From Bostrychus sinensis (lineage: Eukaryota; Chordata; Actinopteri; Gobiiformes; Eleotridae), in NCBI GenBank assembly GCA_020698575.1, contig CM036243.1, positions 19,063,403-19,127,402 of the forward strand: a stretch of DNA of 64,000 nt, written 5' to 3'. The position numbers and the translations under genes were made by a program. Under the pieces are notes generated by a model. It was not told where the DNA came from. It did no database searches and saw nothing but the letters and a program-made list of their open reading frames with translations. Shown here in pieces: positions 36,001 through 47,999 of the stretch. Position 1 is the first letter of the stretch. Each line of letters opens with the position of its first letter.

Positions 36001-38518
36001 TTGTTCATCTTATACTTACATTGTTACATCTTAGTCTAGCCTTTTCAATGTAGCAAGTCATTCATTTATAAATCCTGTATATTCTTTAAACATTCAGCAT
36101 GTCATCACACAGTTTCTGATGTTAGATTCATGTAAGATATATAGTAAGCAGACTTGTACTTGTCAAAAATAAGATGCCTGACCCATACTTGGTAACTTAT
36201 AATAGAAAAAAAATGTGTTGGATGGATGTGAAATTGGCATTAAATTCTTTCATGAGTGGCATTTAAAGATCTTAAAAATGTCTAACTCAGGTCAGTTTGC
36301 ATAATGTCATTCCCGTCTCTCACCCTGTTTCTTGTCTATCCACATTGTCTCTGTCAAATAAAGGCTAGAAAAGGACTTCTACATTAAAAAGTCCTAATTT
36401 ATTTCCCCAGTGATCAGGACTCAGGAAAGCTGTCACGAAAAGGGTGCATCAGGATTCGTCCCACAGTGAAAGATAGCGTGGCTCTGATGCAGGACACGCT
36501 AGAGGACCACACCTGTCAGGGAGGGGAGGGGGTGAGCGGAGGAAGAGGAGGTCGAAGAGCTGCAACTCTGCAAAGGCGAGCAGGAAGCAATGCCATGCAG
36601 AACCCCTTCCTAAAACAGCAGAGATACTTTACAGCTAGGATCATCGTCATGGGAGACGACAGGGTACTAGGTCGCCTGGCTAAGTCATACTATTTTTACA
36701 GGTAAAAAAACATATGCAGTGTATATAATTCTATGTGATTATAAATGTTATTTTATACTTCTATCTCAACTAAAGCCCTTCTAAAAGTGCTCAGTCTGCC
36801 ATGGTCTAATACCTTCTCAGTAAATTGTGGCTTGTCATTTCAGGAAAAGGGAAGCGCGGAGACTTTTTCTCACTATGAAAGTGAACCTTCAGTTTTATTA
36901 CATCCCTGTGAGCACATGTAATCCACATCAGTCTCCTGTCAAGGTATGACTGCTTTCCCTGTAAGGGTGAACTGGAAGCCCCAAACTTACTTCTTTAACA
37001 CAATAATATGTTGTTTATCATTAGTATATGCTGTATTATTTATTTTTTTATGCTTCATGTACTTAAAAGTTAAAAAAAAAAAAAAAACTTAGCTATTGCT
37101 ATACCATAAACACCATATCAAGAACTAAAATGAACCTAAATAGTTGCGAAGTGCTCACTCCGGACATTTTTTGTTTGTGTGTTTTATCAGTAAAACTTTT
37201 TTCTAGCTTTTTGTTGAATTGGCACGTCACAACTTTTTGAGACTTTTATTAAATGGTAAAATATCAAATTTTCAGTCTAGTCTAGTGTCTGTTGTGAATG
37301 AAATTGCATTTACTGAGGTATTCTAGTTAACTATTGTTCTGATATATATTTATTGAAAGTATTTTTTTGTTTGTTTCTTTCTTTTTTATAGGAAAACCTG
37401 CATCCACCGAAGGGAAATCCCTGCACACTCGGTTCTTACTTGAGCATGGTGGATCCTTGGTACAACTGTAATATCAGGAATTTAGGATCCACAATCACCA
37501 AACTAGCTAAGATGGTAACTTACACTTAACTTTTATTATAATTATAAAATTGCATATCAACATACAATATTATTTGTGCTATACAGAAAATATTTTGTTT
37601 CTTTTTCTGACTTACCTTTAGATTGTGCTATGAAACTTTATGTTCACACAACTATCATTCAGGAAGTTGCACAACTTTTCAAACACAGACAATTAGTAGA
37701 TTACATTTACTCAAACCTCTACTTAAAAATGCACAGACCTACATTTGATCTCTAAACCTCTTTGTTTTATCAACTTTATCTATCAGTACCAAATATCACA
37801 TTATTAAGTGGCATTTGATTAACTTGAATTCTTTAATTTGTGTCTTTCTTTCAGCAACAGTTAAACTCAGGACGGACAAAAGATCCCTTCATTTCTGATA
37901 TAATTTCCTATTACGTTCGCATGGGACAGCAGCCTGTATATTTCAACATCTACTTTGTCAAGGTATTATCTTACTCTTAAATCTGTAATTTTCTCATGGA
38001 GCTTAAACATTGCACTTTATATCTTACAAGTAAATGTTATGTTTCCATTTTAAAGCTGAACTTCACATCCATTGCAAAGGATCCTGTAGAAGATGTGTTT
38101 CTCACACATCTGGAGCTTGAGTTTCCTGACTTCAGGCACATCTCGGCATCTCTTAAAGGTCTATAGACCTTTCTTTGTTTTCTTTTATTGTTTGTTTTTG
38201 GTAGAATGTTTGTGACAAACCCACTTAAACACCAAATCTGTTTTCAAAAATAGAAAAACAGAAGAAGAACTTGGCCGAGGGGTGTGGAGCCATGGTGTCA
38301 GTGAATTATAAAAAGGTAACCAGTAAACTGTTTTTATACAATCTGTACTATACTTACTATAGAAGCCATTAAAGCATTGCCTAACTAAATATATTTGAGC
38401 AGCTCCATTCAGAAACTGAAACACATATACAGTATTTATAGTTTCAGTACATACAGAGTGAAACATTTCAAGTATTGTTTTCTTGTAATTTTGATAACTG
38501 TAGCTTATAAATAATAAT

Positions 38519-38567
<49 letters not shown>

Positions 38568-39380
38568 TCCAAATTTAGTAATAAAAAAAAATAGAATATT
38601 ACATTAAAAAGTTTTTTTTGTTTTGTTTTTACTTTTTGTTTTTACTGTATAATATTTAGGCAAAAATGGTACATTTGTATCTGGAAAAAAAAAGTATTCA
38701 TTCATGCATGTGTGGGAATGTTTAGGTGTCATTAAGTGGTCGTGATACTGACAAAGGACTCTCTGTAAGAATGATGGGTGCCCAGATCTCTGCTATTCCC
38801 TTCAGTGAAGCAGAAGGTACAGTAAATGCATATTTACTTCCTATTTTCTAATTTATTAGGTGTTTAAAACTTACAGTGTTCATTTTGCCCCATAGATCTC
38901 AACTGTTTGACACTGGCTTTAAGTGAACCAGCAACTAAAAATAAAAGCAACACTGTGGTAGGTCAAGACACTGCATTGGATGTTATCATGATTTACTTGA
39001 GTGATCAACTGAACAAAAAAATATATTTCTAGGATTCTAAGATTCGGACAAACTATATCAAGATTCGTTCCCTGGAAAATCGCTCTTTCACTGTGACACT
39101 GGACAGGGACTCATATCGTTGTTATAAAGATGTCCAGAGGTAAGAGACTGTTTTTTTTTATTTTTTTTAGTAAGTAAATAGATGCATAAGTAAGTGACAT
39201 GTCTTCTTCTGTTGATGACACAGTGTTGAGATCCTTCCATGTCTTGACCCTGGGTACAGTGTCCAGAAAACCATGAGGTCCAAATTCAGCCTAGGGGAAG
39301 AGAAAGATGCAGGACTCAGTAAATATGTGAGCAAAGGACTTCCACTCCCGATTAACACTTTTGCCGGAATCATCAATTGA
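30098..39380 (+). CDS. pik3r6: phosphoinositide 3-kinase regulatory subunit 6 (p84/p87)
   Basis: Alternative adaptor of p110-gamma, used with Ras and weaker G-beta-gamma input. Twenty coding exons: 30098-30110, 30350-30454, 30725-30816, 31712-31780, 31997-32129, 33193-33262, 33342-33546, 34487-34634, 35091-35177, 35595-35823, 36411-36701, 36844-36943, 37392-37514, 37855-37962, 38056-38158, 38254-38315, 38726-38816, 38896-38957, 39033-39139, 39224-39380. They total 2355 nt (784 aa; human 754). Conserved blocks are WTLHKKVQNNP, QPYCTVGL, LSYQRMVIAEQRL, SNDSGIERDLP (about residue 350), IIVMGDDRVLGRLAKSY (about 460), DPWYNCN (about 533) and the C-terminus PLPINTFAGIIN. The start at 30098 has a strong context (gccATGg) and aligns with human ME; an in-frame ATG at 30053 would add 15 residues. 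All introns are GT-AG. It is a tandem paralogue of pik3r5. Confidence 0.96.
30112..30291 (-). mobile_element. Tc1/mariner-like remnant in pik3r6 intron
   Basis: Ends with agtggtcataacattatacc and contains aggcgctgtgatgaagagat and aacacatcaactttgaggac. It is the reverse of the layout at 57205-57425. It begins right at the donor of coding exon 1, so the exon boundary abuts it. The transposase is not intact. Confidence 0.55.
30870..31670 (+). mobile_element. decayed Tc1-like transposon in pik3r6 intron
   Basis: The left end cacactgtgggacagtctgta and ttgcattc-type words occur inverted at the right end. The interior keeps acacatctcaaaaaagttgg at 31021-31042 and short stretches of a Tc1-type transposase reading frame (around 31165-31330), with several stops and gaps. 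Family assigned from remembered fish repeats. Confidence 0.55.
32770..33119. mobile_element. hAT MITE with near-perfect target duplication
   Basis: Terminal repeats TAGGGTTGCACAATTATT and ATTGTTCAACCCTA are inverted. The flanks are ctactgtt (32762-32769) and ctactctt (33120-33127), 7 of 8 identical. It lies in the pik3r6 intron before exon 6. The interior is AT-rich with no ORF. Confidence 0.8.
33808..34040 (+). repeat. tRNA-derived SINE in pik3r6 intron
   Basis: The head ggggcaacagtgggtaaaac and gaccggagggtcagtggttt with gaacc gives A and B boxes. The body gtgacaggaagggtatccgg, ctgtggcgacccccaagaag and ggagcatctgaaag is a stock fish SINE tail. It ends in an A-rich and TA-rich tract. Confidence 0.7.
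38521..38564. repeat. (AAT)n microsatellite
   Basis: Uninterrupted aat/taa repeat, about 14 units, in the pik3r6 intron before exon 17. Probably polymorphic. Confidence 0.95.
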
Positions 39381-41467
39381 CTTTATTGTATTGGAGTATC
39401 CCTTTCGCTTCTGACAGTATAAAGGGGGTAACCTACAGAGCTGCTTTTTAAACCATTACCTGGGAATGACTGGCACATACAGTATGCAAAATTATGAAGC
39501 AATTTGAAGGAAATTCTAACAACAATACTTGTAATAATCAAATGATTGTTTATATTGTAACAGAATGAAAAGATATTTTTTTACTATGATTGAACAGTGT
39601 TTTGCCATGATTCAACTACTGTGCATTTATTTGTTATGCTCAGATAGTGTACTACATATTGCACATGTAAAAGACTTGACATTGTCTTTTTAAATTGGAG
39701 GATTGTAGCAGGAGCTCTAAATTGTACACACTACCTTTACTTTAAAAACTGCCTTGTCACACACACAGAAGACACACCACAAGGAATGCAGATATACAGA
39801 CCTATCTAGTTACAGAAATTGTTGGCCAGAGTAGTAGACCATCTATGTTCTCTCTTAGCTTGTTCATATATTTTTGATTATGCTTTAATTTGAAACTGTG
39901 GTTGTTCATAACTTTCAGTCTAGTGTTGGAAGCAAGTATGCATAAAAGCCTGTAATTTCAAGAACACTCTTAAAGTGCACCTGTCTATATAAAGCTATTT
40001 CTATTCTTGAGGCCAAAACTTTAGGACATATGAAATGAGTACACATGCTTAAAGGCACCTTTAACATGATGTAAAGCCTCCTCTTAACATTAACATCTGA
40101 TTGTAGAATATTACATCTACCATCTGTCAGTTTTAGTTTAATTATGTATGTCAGTAAAAATGTAGTGGGCAGACCAGAAGTAGAGAGTACATTGAGGAAA
40201 AAAGTCTGGATACTGCATGGTGGTTAAAGGTTAGCTATGGTCTTTGTTGTTAGTGATGCTAACAGTTTGTGAAAAATGGCTGAATCACATAAAGCATACA
40301 TGTACCACATTGAAGAATGTCTAAAGTAGTTAATATTTTAGTGTTTATGCTGCATTTCATTAAAAACTTCTTGCACAATAAAACTACCTACCCATAGACC
40401 CCATAAAACTATGTGAAAGTGAATATGTAAACCTGGGTCCTTTTTGACTCTGGAGCTCTCAGCCAGTAAGAGCTTACCAAAGAAAGAGACGTTTAGTACA
40501 AAGTTATTGATTCAACATTGAGTGTGTAATTTCAACTTCGAAGTAATGTGGTACAGCCGCTACAAATACTGTGTGTTACAAGGCAGGTTAAAGTCATTGT
40601 CTTAAAATTAATGCTCTATTTTGCACATTTTACATGAAGTGATTTTAAGCCTTGAAATGTGATTGTGTAAATAAATGAATCTATTTTTAATACACTTTGT
40701 GTTTACCAATGAATGAGTACAATATCCTCCCTGTTTTCCCTGGCTGTGAGTATATACTGTATCCCAGGGCTTGACATTAACACCAGCCAAGCAGCCGAAT
40801 GCAGGTAGATTTTGATTTTGGCTAGTGACACATACACTGGCCACTGAATTTTGAATTTTATGCATACTTAGGTATATATCTTCAGAAATTAGGCCTGAAT
40901 TTATGTTGCTCTGCTCAAATGTACATAATTTATTATATAGTAATTCATCATGATTAAATATGGAAAATTAATCATTTAAAAAATATTACATGTTTTAAAA
41001 GATACACTTTATTTTGCCAATAGGTAAACCTGTTTTTTATATTTGATAAATCTCTGTCATACATAAAATACTCTGTCATGCATAAAACCAAATTTTACGT
41101 TTGCTTAAGCTTATTGTATACTATAAACACTAATTGGCTAGTAACGTTTGACCAAAACTAAGCACAGTGGCCAGTGTGCAAAAAGAAAATGTCCAGTTCT
41201 GTGTCTCCCCCAGGTGGCGGTATTGAGCTAGTGACCGTGCTCAAGCCTCTGTTGGCACCGAGACGCACACCTGGCGGTTCTTCACATTCAGCGGGTGCAG
41301 GAGGCAACAGCTGGAGCATTTTTTATTTTTATTTTTTCTGTTTTATTCCATCAAGACACTCTGAGACTACCTTCTCACGCATTCTTGCTGCTTCTCGGAC
41401 TAAGGTGCAAGTAGAAACGTAACGAGAATCAAAGACATTGTAGCGTTTTGTTGCAAATACTGTACTG
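39381..41467 (+). other. pik3r6 3'UTR and intergenic to the BMERB1-like gene
   Basis: A long 3' region after the pik3r6 stop. AATAAA hexamers at 40377-40382 and 40670-40675 are candidate poly(A) signals. The segment 41190-41467 is richer in GC and leads into the next start codon, so it likely holds the next gene's 5'UTR. No further gene was seen. Confidence 0.5.
40377..40382 (+). terminator. pik3r6: putative poly(A) signal of pik3r6
   Basis: AATAAA about 1 kb after the stop. A second one at 40670-40675 is an alternative. The hexamer alone is weak evidence. Confidence 0.35.
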
Positions 41468-44400
41468 ATGGAGAAGAAGCGAGGATCCTGTGACCAGTAC
41501 GGTTCACTGGGGCGCACCGAGCGGAGCAGGACAGAAGACAACACAGCAGGTTACTGACCACTTTGTACACAGTAGACTTGTGTTAGCTTTAGTCTTATAA
41601 AACACTATTCTCTATATAGACTAACCGTATATAGCAGAGCTTGACGGTATTCGCAAAAAAATCAACAGAGCAGGCTACTATAGTGTAACACTGATAGTAC
41701 AGTAGCCTACTGTCATTATTGTCTGTCATGGTGCAGTGGAAATGTCAAGGCTCCACAGGTGTCTACACTGCTCTAGAGTATACAGTACGTTTGTGTTTGT
41801 GTGGATATAAGCACTTTCAGGACAAAAGTTAAGGGCAAAGTTGAGTGATGAATGGTAATATTTTCTAAGGGCACTAAATGCATTCAGAAGAGTAACAATG
41901 TAAATGCAAGCAAATAATAATTGTAATAAAAGTATCCTTATTATAACATAATTACAGTAGCCTATGTGTTTGCTAATTATGTCATGCATACAATCAACTA
42001 TTTTCACACTTTGGTCCATATTTAAATCTTTAATGATCTAAAAATCTATAATCTATGAATAACCTGACACACTAAAAATCCTCTTTGATATTGGTCCCAT
42101 TAGATGATGTACTATTTGCTATTTCAGTCATACTAAAGACATTGTGAATGAAAGATAGAAGTGAAATGAGGAAAAGTAAAAGCAGATGAAAGCGCTGACT
42201 GTCAGGGAGCGGGGAAGTGTGAAAGAGGGAACATTTCAAAGTGGTCTAGTGATGAGTCATACAGGTACTCAGTGATAGAGCCACGTGGAAAGCTTCTGCA
42301 GCAGCACACTCTCCTCAGAGCAAACTAACCACACCTCTGACATGTCATGTTGCTGTTCTGTTACATTAGCACCCACCTGGTTCTGATCACAGTGCTCCAG
42401 GGCTAAACTGTGAAACACGTTTCAAAAGTTTGCTTCAGCAAAGAAAATATACTAATGTTAACCAGCCGATATGTGGTACTGTAATTATTGTTGTTCATGG
42501 TGCAAAGGAAAATGTCAAAGCTCCACAGCTGTCTAGAGAAACAGGAACACTAACCACTCTGCCACTGTACACTCCTCAAAATTATAAATCTTCAAAGTAG
42601 AATGGGACAAAATGATGCTGTGAAAACTTAACAAAACAATTAATGTGAATAAACAATAAATTATGCTGCATGAAACAATTGGATGGCAAGGTTGTTAGTG
42701 CAAGAGTGTTTGCGTTTTCTACACAGTAATACAGACTGCAGTAAACCCTGATAAATCATTTATACCTGCAGTGCATTAGTTAATATACAAATGCAGTTAA
42801 TACCTGACACAGGCTTCTGCTACACCCCTCCAGTCATGGACCAATATTATATACGTTTGAACTGTCTTATTTCCTTTAAGCTACAGGTAAAGATATTCAC
42901 TGTATTCACTCAGTGCTCAGCCCTCCAGCACTGGCTGACTAGAATAAACACATTCTTATTAGAGGTTTCTGTCCAAAAGCATGTATATGTTGTCCTTTGC
43001 CACTGCTTCAGTCCAACACTGACCGTATCCATGGCTACAGTGCTTAAAAGTAGAGATTAGTACATTTGTTTAACTGGGTATTTTATAAGGTGAAACTGGT
43101 TCTACTTAAAAGTCCTGCCATGATCACATACCACATAGCTTTAACAGTGGTTAAATGATAGCTCTATTTTGAACTCACCACACAAATGAATAAAGAACTG
43201 GTGCAGCAACAGTATGTGCTGCAGCATTTTTCCTGGGGAGCATAAGTTAATTACTCTGGATTATCTGCTGTCACAAACAGACAAATCCTGTTTATTTCGT
43301 TTAGGAATAGTTTGTACTGTTACTGTCATCATAACTGGGGTGTGTTTTTAGAGTGAGCTGGCACTGTTCTCTCACCTTAGTCACATCGTGTAATTAAACG
43401 CAATTTGATTTGGTCTTATTGACTTAAATCAAAACTATCTGGTGTATTGATTAACATAATGAGATCTAAAATTCTATTAATGCGGCCAAAATTATTTGTA
43501 ATTTTTTTTATTACACAAGATTGTAACTGAGGAGTGAATGAATAATGCAATGTAAAGCACCTTGTAGTATCTAGAAAGCCATTATATAAACATTATTAGT
43601 TTTAACTTTAGAACAATCTCGTTATGTCTTGCTCCTGACTTTGTCCCTTTTGTTTCAAAAATCTTGGTTGTGTTTTGGGTTTACTTTGTCCACATAACTT
43701 GATGTTGGTTTGTGTTATCTTGCCCATAACGCTATATAAATCCCACTTCTTGTAATGTTTTCCTTAGTATTTTAATATTTATTGCAATGTGGAGGCTATT
43801 AAAATTTGGTTAATACATCTTTTAATCTCTTTGCAGTGGATGGTGAGAGTCAGGTACAGACAGGCATATAAGAGACGTTCATCCACTAAACTGAAGATTG
43901 GCGGTTCGATCTCTGCTACTGGCATTGCATACCATCATTGTGTTCTTGGGCAAGACATTTGACCCACCTTGCCAGTGTGGTTGTGTTTGGTGGTGGTTGG
44001 AGGCCGTAGGTGCACACTGGCGGCCATGCATCTGTCAGTCTGCCCCAGGGCAGCTGTTTCTACTGAAGTAGCTACCACCGAGTGTGACTGAGGAGTGACT
44101 GAATAATGCCCCAAATTGTAAAGCAACTTTGAGCATCTAAAAAAGATATAAGATATATAAGATATATTACTAGACCAACCTGAACTACCACAGTTCATTT
44201 CTTTATGTGCCTGACTGTGTTGTTTTTCTGTTCTAATCAGGGCCATGGCACATAAATAGAGAAAGGTGTATTAAAGTATTAAGATAGAGATTAAGAGATT
44301 AAGATTAAGATTGAGCTTTATTCATCTCACAGTGGAGAAATACACTTGTTCAGGCAGCTCTTAATACAGAAAGTGCAGAAAAGCAAAAAATTAAAGTGAG

Positions 44401-47400
44401 CATGCATCAAAAACAGAAAGGTGCAATATAAATGATTTACAAGAAAAAATGTAAAAGAAAAAGGCAAAAATATATAACATTATAAATATAAAAGATAAAA
44501 TCTACAATTAACAGTGAAAAACAACCACATAGGCTTTATACATGCATGTGTATACATATTTACATGTGCACATATAAACGTAAATATGTAAGCAGTTTTG
44601 TAATTGTGCCAATCCAGTAATTTTCAGCTCTCCTCTGCTCTTCACTGAACTGAAACATTTTACATTACAGTACTGATAGCATAGATATCTATTTTTGTAC
44701 TTTAAACAGTGTCAAAAATGGGTGCTACTTTAATATTTTTGCATCTACAAAAAAATAATAATGAAAATTGCAATACATCATGACAATAATAAAAATATTG
44801 GATAAGATATAACCTATATGTATATTCATACATTTTTTTGCCACTATAGACTGAGAAAATGACACTCTTGATTAATGTAACAGTGTGGTTGCAGTATGAA
44901 ATCTCCCCACACTTGGAGGTACAAACTTTATTTCTAAACCAATGAAGGGAAGCGAGCGTGTTTTCATTCTACAATTGTGAAGGTAAAAGTGTAGCGATAA
45001 TAAAATGTTTCTAAAGATCTTTTCTTCTGTTTGTTGCAGAGGACGATGTGGTGTCCATGGCTGACTCCACGATCACAGCAGATGACATTGAAGGAGAGCT
45101 CTATAAGATTGAAAGGATCAGGGACGTCCTTGTAAGGAGAGAGTCAGAGCTTCGATACATGCAAGTGCTAATACCCAAACTTAACTTTTTTATCACCAGT
45201 GCTACTTCCTTATTGTAAGATTTTGATGTTTACAAGCAACTTACTAGCTGAAGGTAGCTGTAGCATCTGTTGAATGGTGTTGAATGAAGACGGTGGAAAC
45301 TGGAAGCTGCATCAAAGCTCATCAGGTTTATTTTACTAGTGCTGGATATGACACAAACACCACAAGCAGGATACAGACAGGCATCTATCACCACCACAAA
45401 AAACAGGCAGCCACAACCCATACACCAAATTCCTTTTAAATAGTCTGTCCCAAACCACTAAGACCCAGGTAAAGGTGAATTCATTTAGCTTTAGCTTTAA
45501 ATATTTACAAGATTTTAATTATCTACAAAAGTACATGTCTCTTATATACAGTATATGACTACATTTCCCTCACTTATATACATCAATCAGGCATAACATT
45601 ATGACCACTGACAGACAAAGTGACACATCTCCACAACATGGCACCTGTTTATGGGCAGCAAGAAAACAGTTTGTCCTCAGTGTTGAAACAAGAAAAATGT
45701 TGGGCTTTGGGCTCAAATATGGAAGAGGAGCTGCATATTAGGCAGGTGGTCATAATGTTATGCCTGATCAGTGTATGGGTAACCAAAAAAAGCACATTAT
45801 GATCCTGAGCTTCATACAGTTGTGGCCTCTATTCTCTCTTACATCTTTCTAGGCCTAATTTGAAGTTAAATGGCCAACCTTTGCTTGTGCTGTATTGCAT
45901 AATGCATGGATATTTATTCATTCACTTTTGCAGCGGGTGTGGAGTAGCAAACGGTAGTCACAAGCCCCATAAATCCTCCTACTGAAATTTCAGATTTTTT
46001 ATTTTTTTATTTTTGACATCTTATGTTGCAATAATCCTCTGGCTATCCCCCATCTATCAACTTTTAATGAATATAGTAGCTGGCAGGTATAAACCCTCTG
46101 AAATGTTATGCACAGGAAGTCACTCAAGAGCTCCCTCTCCTCCTCAATTTCAGTGAGTAAGAACTGCCATAAAGAGCCATTGAAATCAAAAGGCTGTGAT
46201 ACAGTCAGAGGGTGAGATGTCTCAAATGGGGGGTGCTCAATTTCACTTTTCTTTAAAGTCAAGATTTCACTCTTCACTTCTTTCAAACCTGATAGGAGGC
46301 CTTTGTGAGACTGTTTATCTGCGTTCTCTTTATGCCTATCATGTCTTTCCAGGATGGATGACATTCAGCTGTGCAAGGAAATTACTTCGCTTGAAGAAAG
46401 AGCTGCACAAATTAGTATCCATTCCAGGTAGCGCTTGTTCGCTCACTCCCTCCCTGTTAAGAATAAAGCAGTGGTTTATTATTTCTGCAAACATAGTTAT
46501 TTGAAAGAAAATTGCAGCCTCTCACAGTGCATGGTTCATTTCAGTAGAAATCTTCAAAGTTAAAAAAAATACACATTTGTTAAACTTCTGTGCAATTTTA
46601 TGCAAAAGACCAAACTGTGACTGACATTTTTGTTTGCTGCAGATAATGACAAGTCGAATGAGGATCGACAGAAAGAAGAAGAACTGCTTCACCAGATCCA
46701 TAAACTGGTGGAGACTAGAGATTTTCTAGTGGATGATGTGGAGTTTGAACGACTCAGGTGAATTATGTCATGTTATGTTATGTATATTCCTACAGTAATT
46801 TTGTATGAGCTGTGTATGAGTATGAGTATTATTTAGCCCAGAATCTGCTCAAGTGGCCAACCATGTGGTCACATACTGTATAAGGATCTTGGTTCCTGCA
46901 ATTGCTGTTACAGATACCAGTGACCAGTGTGTGATGTCTAAAGAACTTTTTTGATCTCATAATTTACTTTAACACAGTAATGATAACAAGTTGAGTAGTA
47001 AGTAAAATATTGTTCAATCAATCTAAAATGTGCATATACCTCATCAGACATCTTGAATATCCCACAGCAGTTTGAAGGTTTGAGAAAATTCATTTCAGCA
47101 ATAGCAATAATACATGTATTAGCATGACAACCATGATAGTCATATAGTTTGTCAAATATATGACTAAGCCTTGTAACAAAACAACACATCAAGTGGTACT
47201 TAATGTTGTCAGTGTATGTGAACAGTACTTTCACTTACTGTTTGTGTCATGCAGAGAAACCCCATAGGGCTGTCGGGAAGGTGACTGGTAGGATACCAGA
47301 GAAGGGAAAAAAGCATGTGATAGTCCTTAAAACTGTGTAGATTTTCTCTTTTACATCTACGTCTTTTACATAAATATATTCTTTGCACATACTACTTTGT

Positions 47401-47999
47401 GAAAATCTAATGCTGAACTTTTAAACTTGAATATATATTGAATAATGCTGTAAGTTCATGTGCTCTTTTCCTCTTCTCTTTTGTCTTCACTCTAACTCCT
47501 CTGACTCTATCTCTAAACCGTCTAACAAGAGCTGTCCCTCTGATGTACTCATTCATCCATCACCATCACTCCCAAAGACAACCTCAACTTTATGCTTTCC
47601 TACCACCAGCTCTACCTCCTGTCTTTTCCTCAGTGCCACTGACTCTGAACTATACAACACTTTATGCATAAAGAGCAATTTAGCTGTTTTCAAGTGCAAG
47701 TATCTAATCTCATGCATATGCTTTTCTGTTGTACAGGGAAAAAGAAGAAGATAAAGAAATGGCTGATTTCCTTAAGTCTAAATTCACACCCAAAATGACC
47801 AGGACAGGTAAACACAAGACAAACATTTGTCATAATTGTCAGCAAATACAGCCTGATTTTGCCATGTTTTGCTTATTGTTGTCCAGGTGTACCCAGGCGC
47901 CGAATGCCAACCAGGGCCCAGGCATCATCTTCCCCCTTCACTAAAACTGGCCTGACTCTGCTGAAAGAGTGCTGTGGCTTCACATGCTCCATTATGTAA
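41468..47999 (+). CDS. BMERB1-like protein (bMERB domain, C16orf45 family) with a frameshift in exon 3
   Basis: Homologue of human BMERB1, a small protein with a bivalent Mical/EHBP Rab-binding (bMERB) helical domain; bMERB domains bind Rab GTPases. Exons: 41468-41549, 45040-45160, 46353-46427, 46643-46757, 47737-47807, 47887-47999. Matching blocks are VLVRRESELRYM, MDDIQLCKEI, LKKELHKLVSIP, HKLVETRDFLVDDVEFERLR, EEDKEMADFLKSK and a C-terminal CSIM. Exon 3 is 75 nt where 74 would keep the frame: MDDIQLCKEIT is in one frame and LKKELHKLVSIP in the next, so one extra base lies near 46385-46391. As read, translation stops just after the exon 3/4 junction. All other exons are clean, giving about 191 aa if the extra base is discounted (human 204). 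Intron 2 has a GC donor (at/gcaagt). Whether this is bmerb1 itself or a paralogue is not settled. Confidence 0.85.
41711..41778. repeat. dispersed repeat, copy 1
   Basis: About 55 bp (gtcatggtgcagtggaaatg, tcaaggctccacaggtgtct) repeated with few changes at 42480-42534, both in intron 1 of the BMERB1-like gene. Confidence 0.6.
42480..42572 (-). repeat. dispersed repeat, copy 2, SINE-like
   Basis: Matches 41711-41764 in direct orientation. Read on the minus strand it begins gtacagtggcagagtggtta, which looks like a tRNA A box, so the pair may be SINE copies. Confidence 0.5.
43520..43600 (+). repeat. SINE tail fragment
   Basis: Contains tgaggagtgaatgaataatg, aatgtaaagcaccttgtagt and atctagaaagccattatata, the tail of the SINE family seen complete at 43850-44150. 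Confidence 0.55.
43850..44150 (+). repeat. tRNA-derived SINE, near full length
   Basis: The head tccactaaactgaagattgg and cggttcgatctctgctactgg is tRNA-like. The body cttgggcaagacatttgacc, ccttgccagtgtggttgtgt and tctgccccagggcagctgtt follows, and the tail is aagcaactttgagcatctaa. Other copies are at 43520 (tail) and 53930-54100 (minus strand). Confidence 0.75.
44285..44480. repeat. dispersed fish repeat (agctttattcatctcacagtgg type)
   Basis: Contains gagctttattcatctcacag, tggagaaatacacttgttca and ggcagctcttaatacagaaa, words I associate with a widespread fish interspersed repeat. Class is uncertain. Confidence 0.4.
45581..45773. mobile_element. Tc1/mariner MITE with TA target duplication
   Basis: Terminal inverted repeats CATCAATCAGGCATAACATT... 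and ...CATAATGTTATGCCTGATCAG TG (about 27 bp, near perfect). TA sits on each side (45579-45580 and 45774-45775). It is 193 bp with no coding capacity. It lies in intron 2 of the BMERB1-like gene. Related remnants are at 30112-30291 and 57205-57425. Confidence 0.85.
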
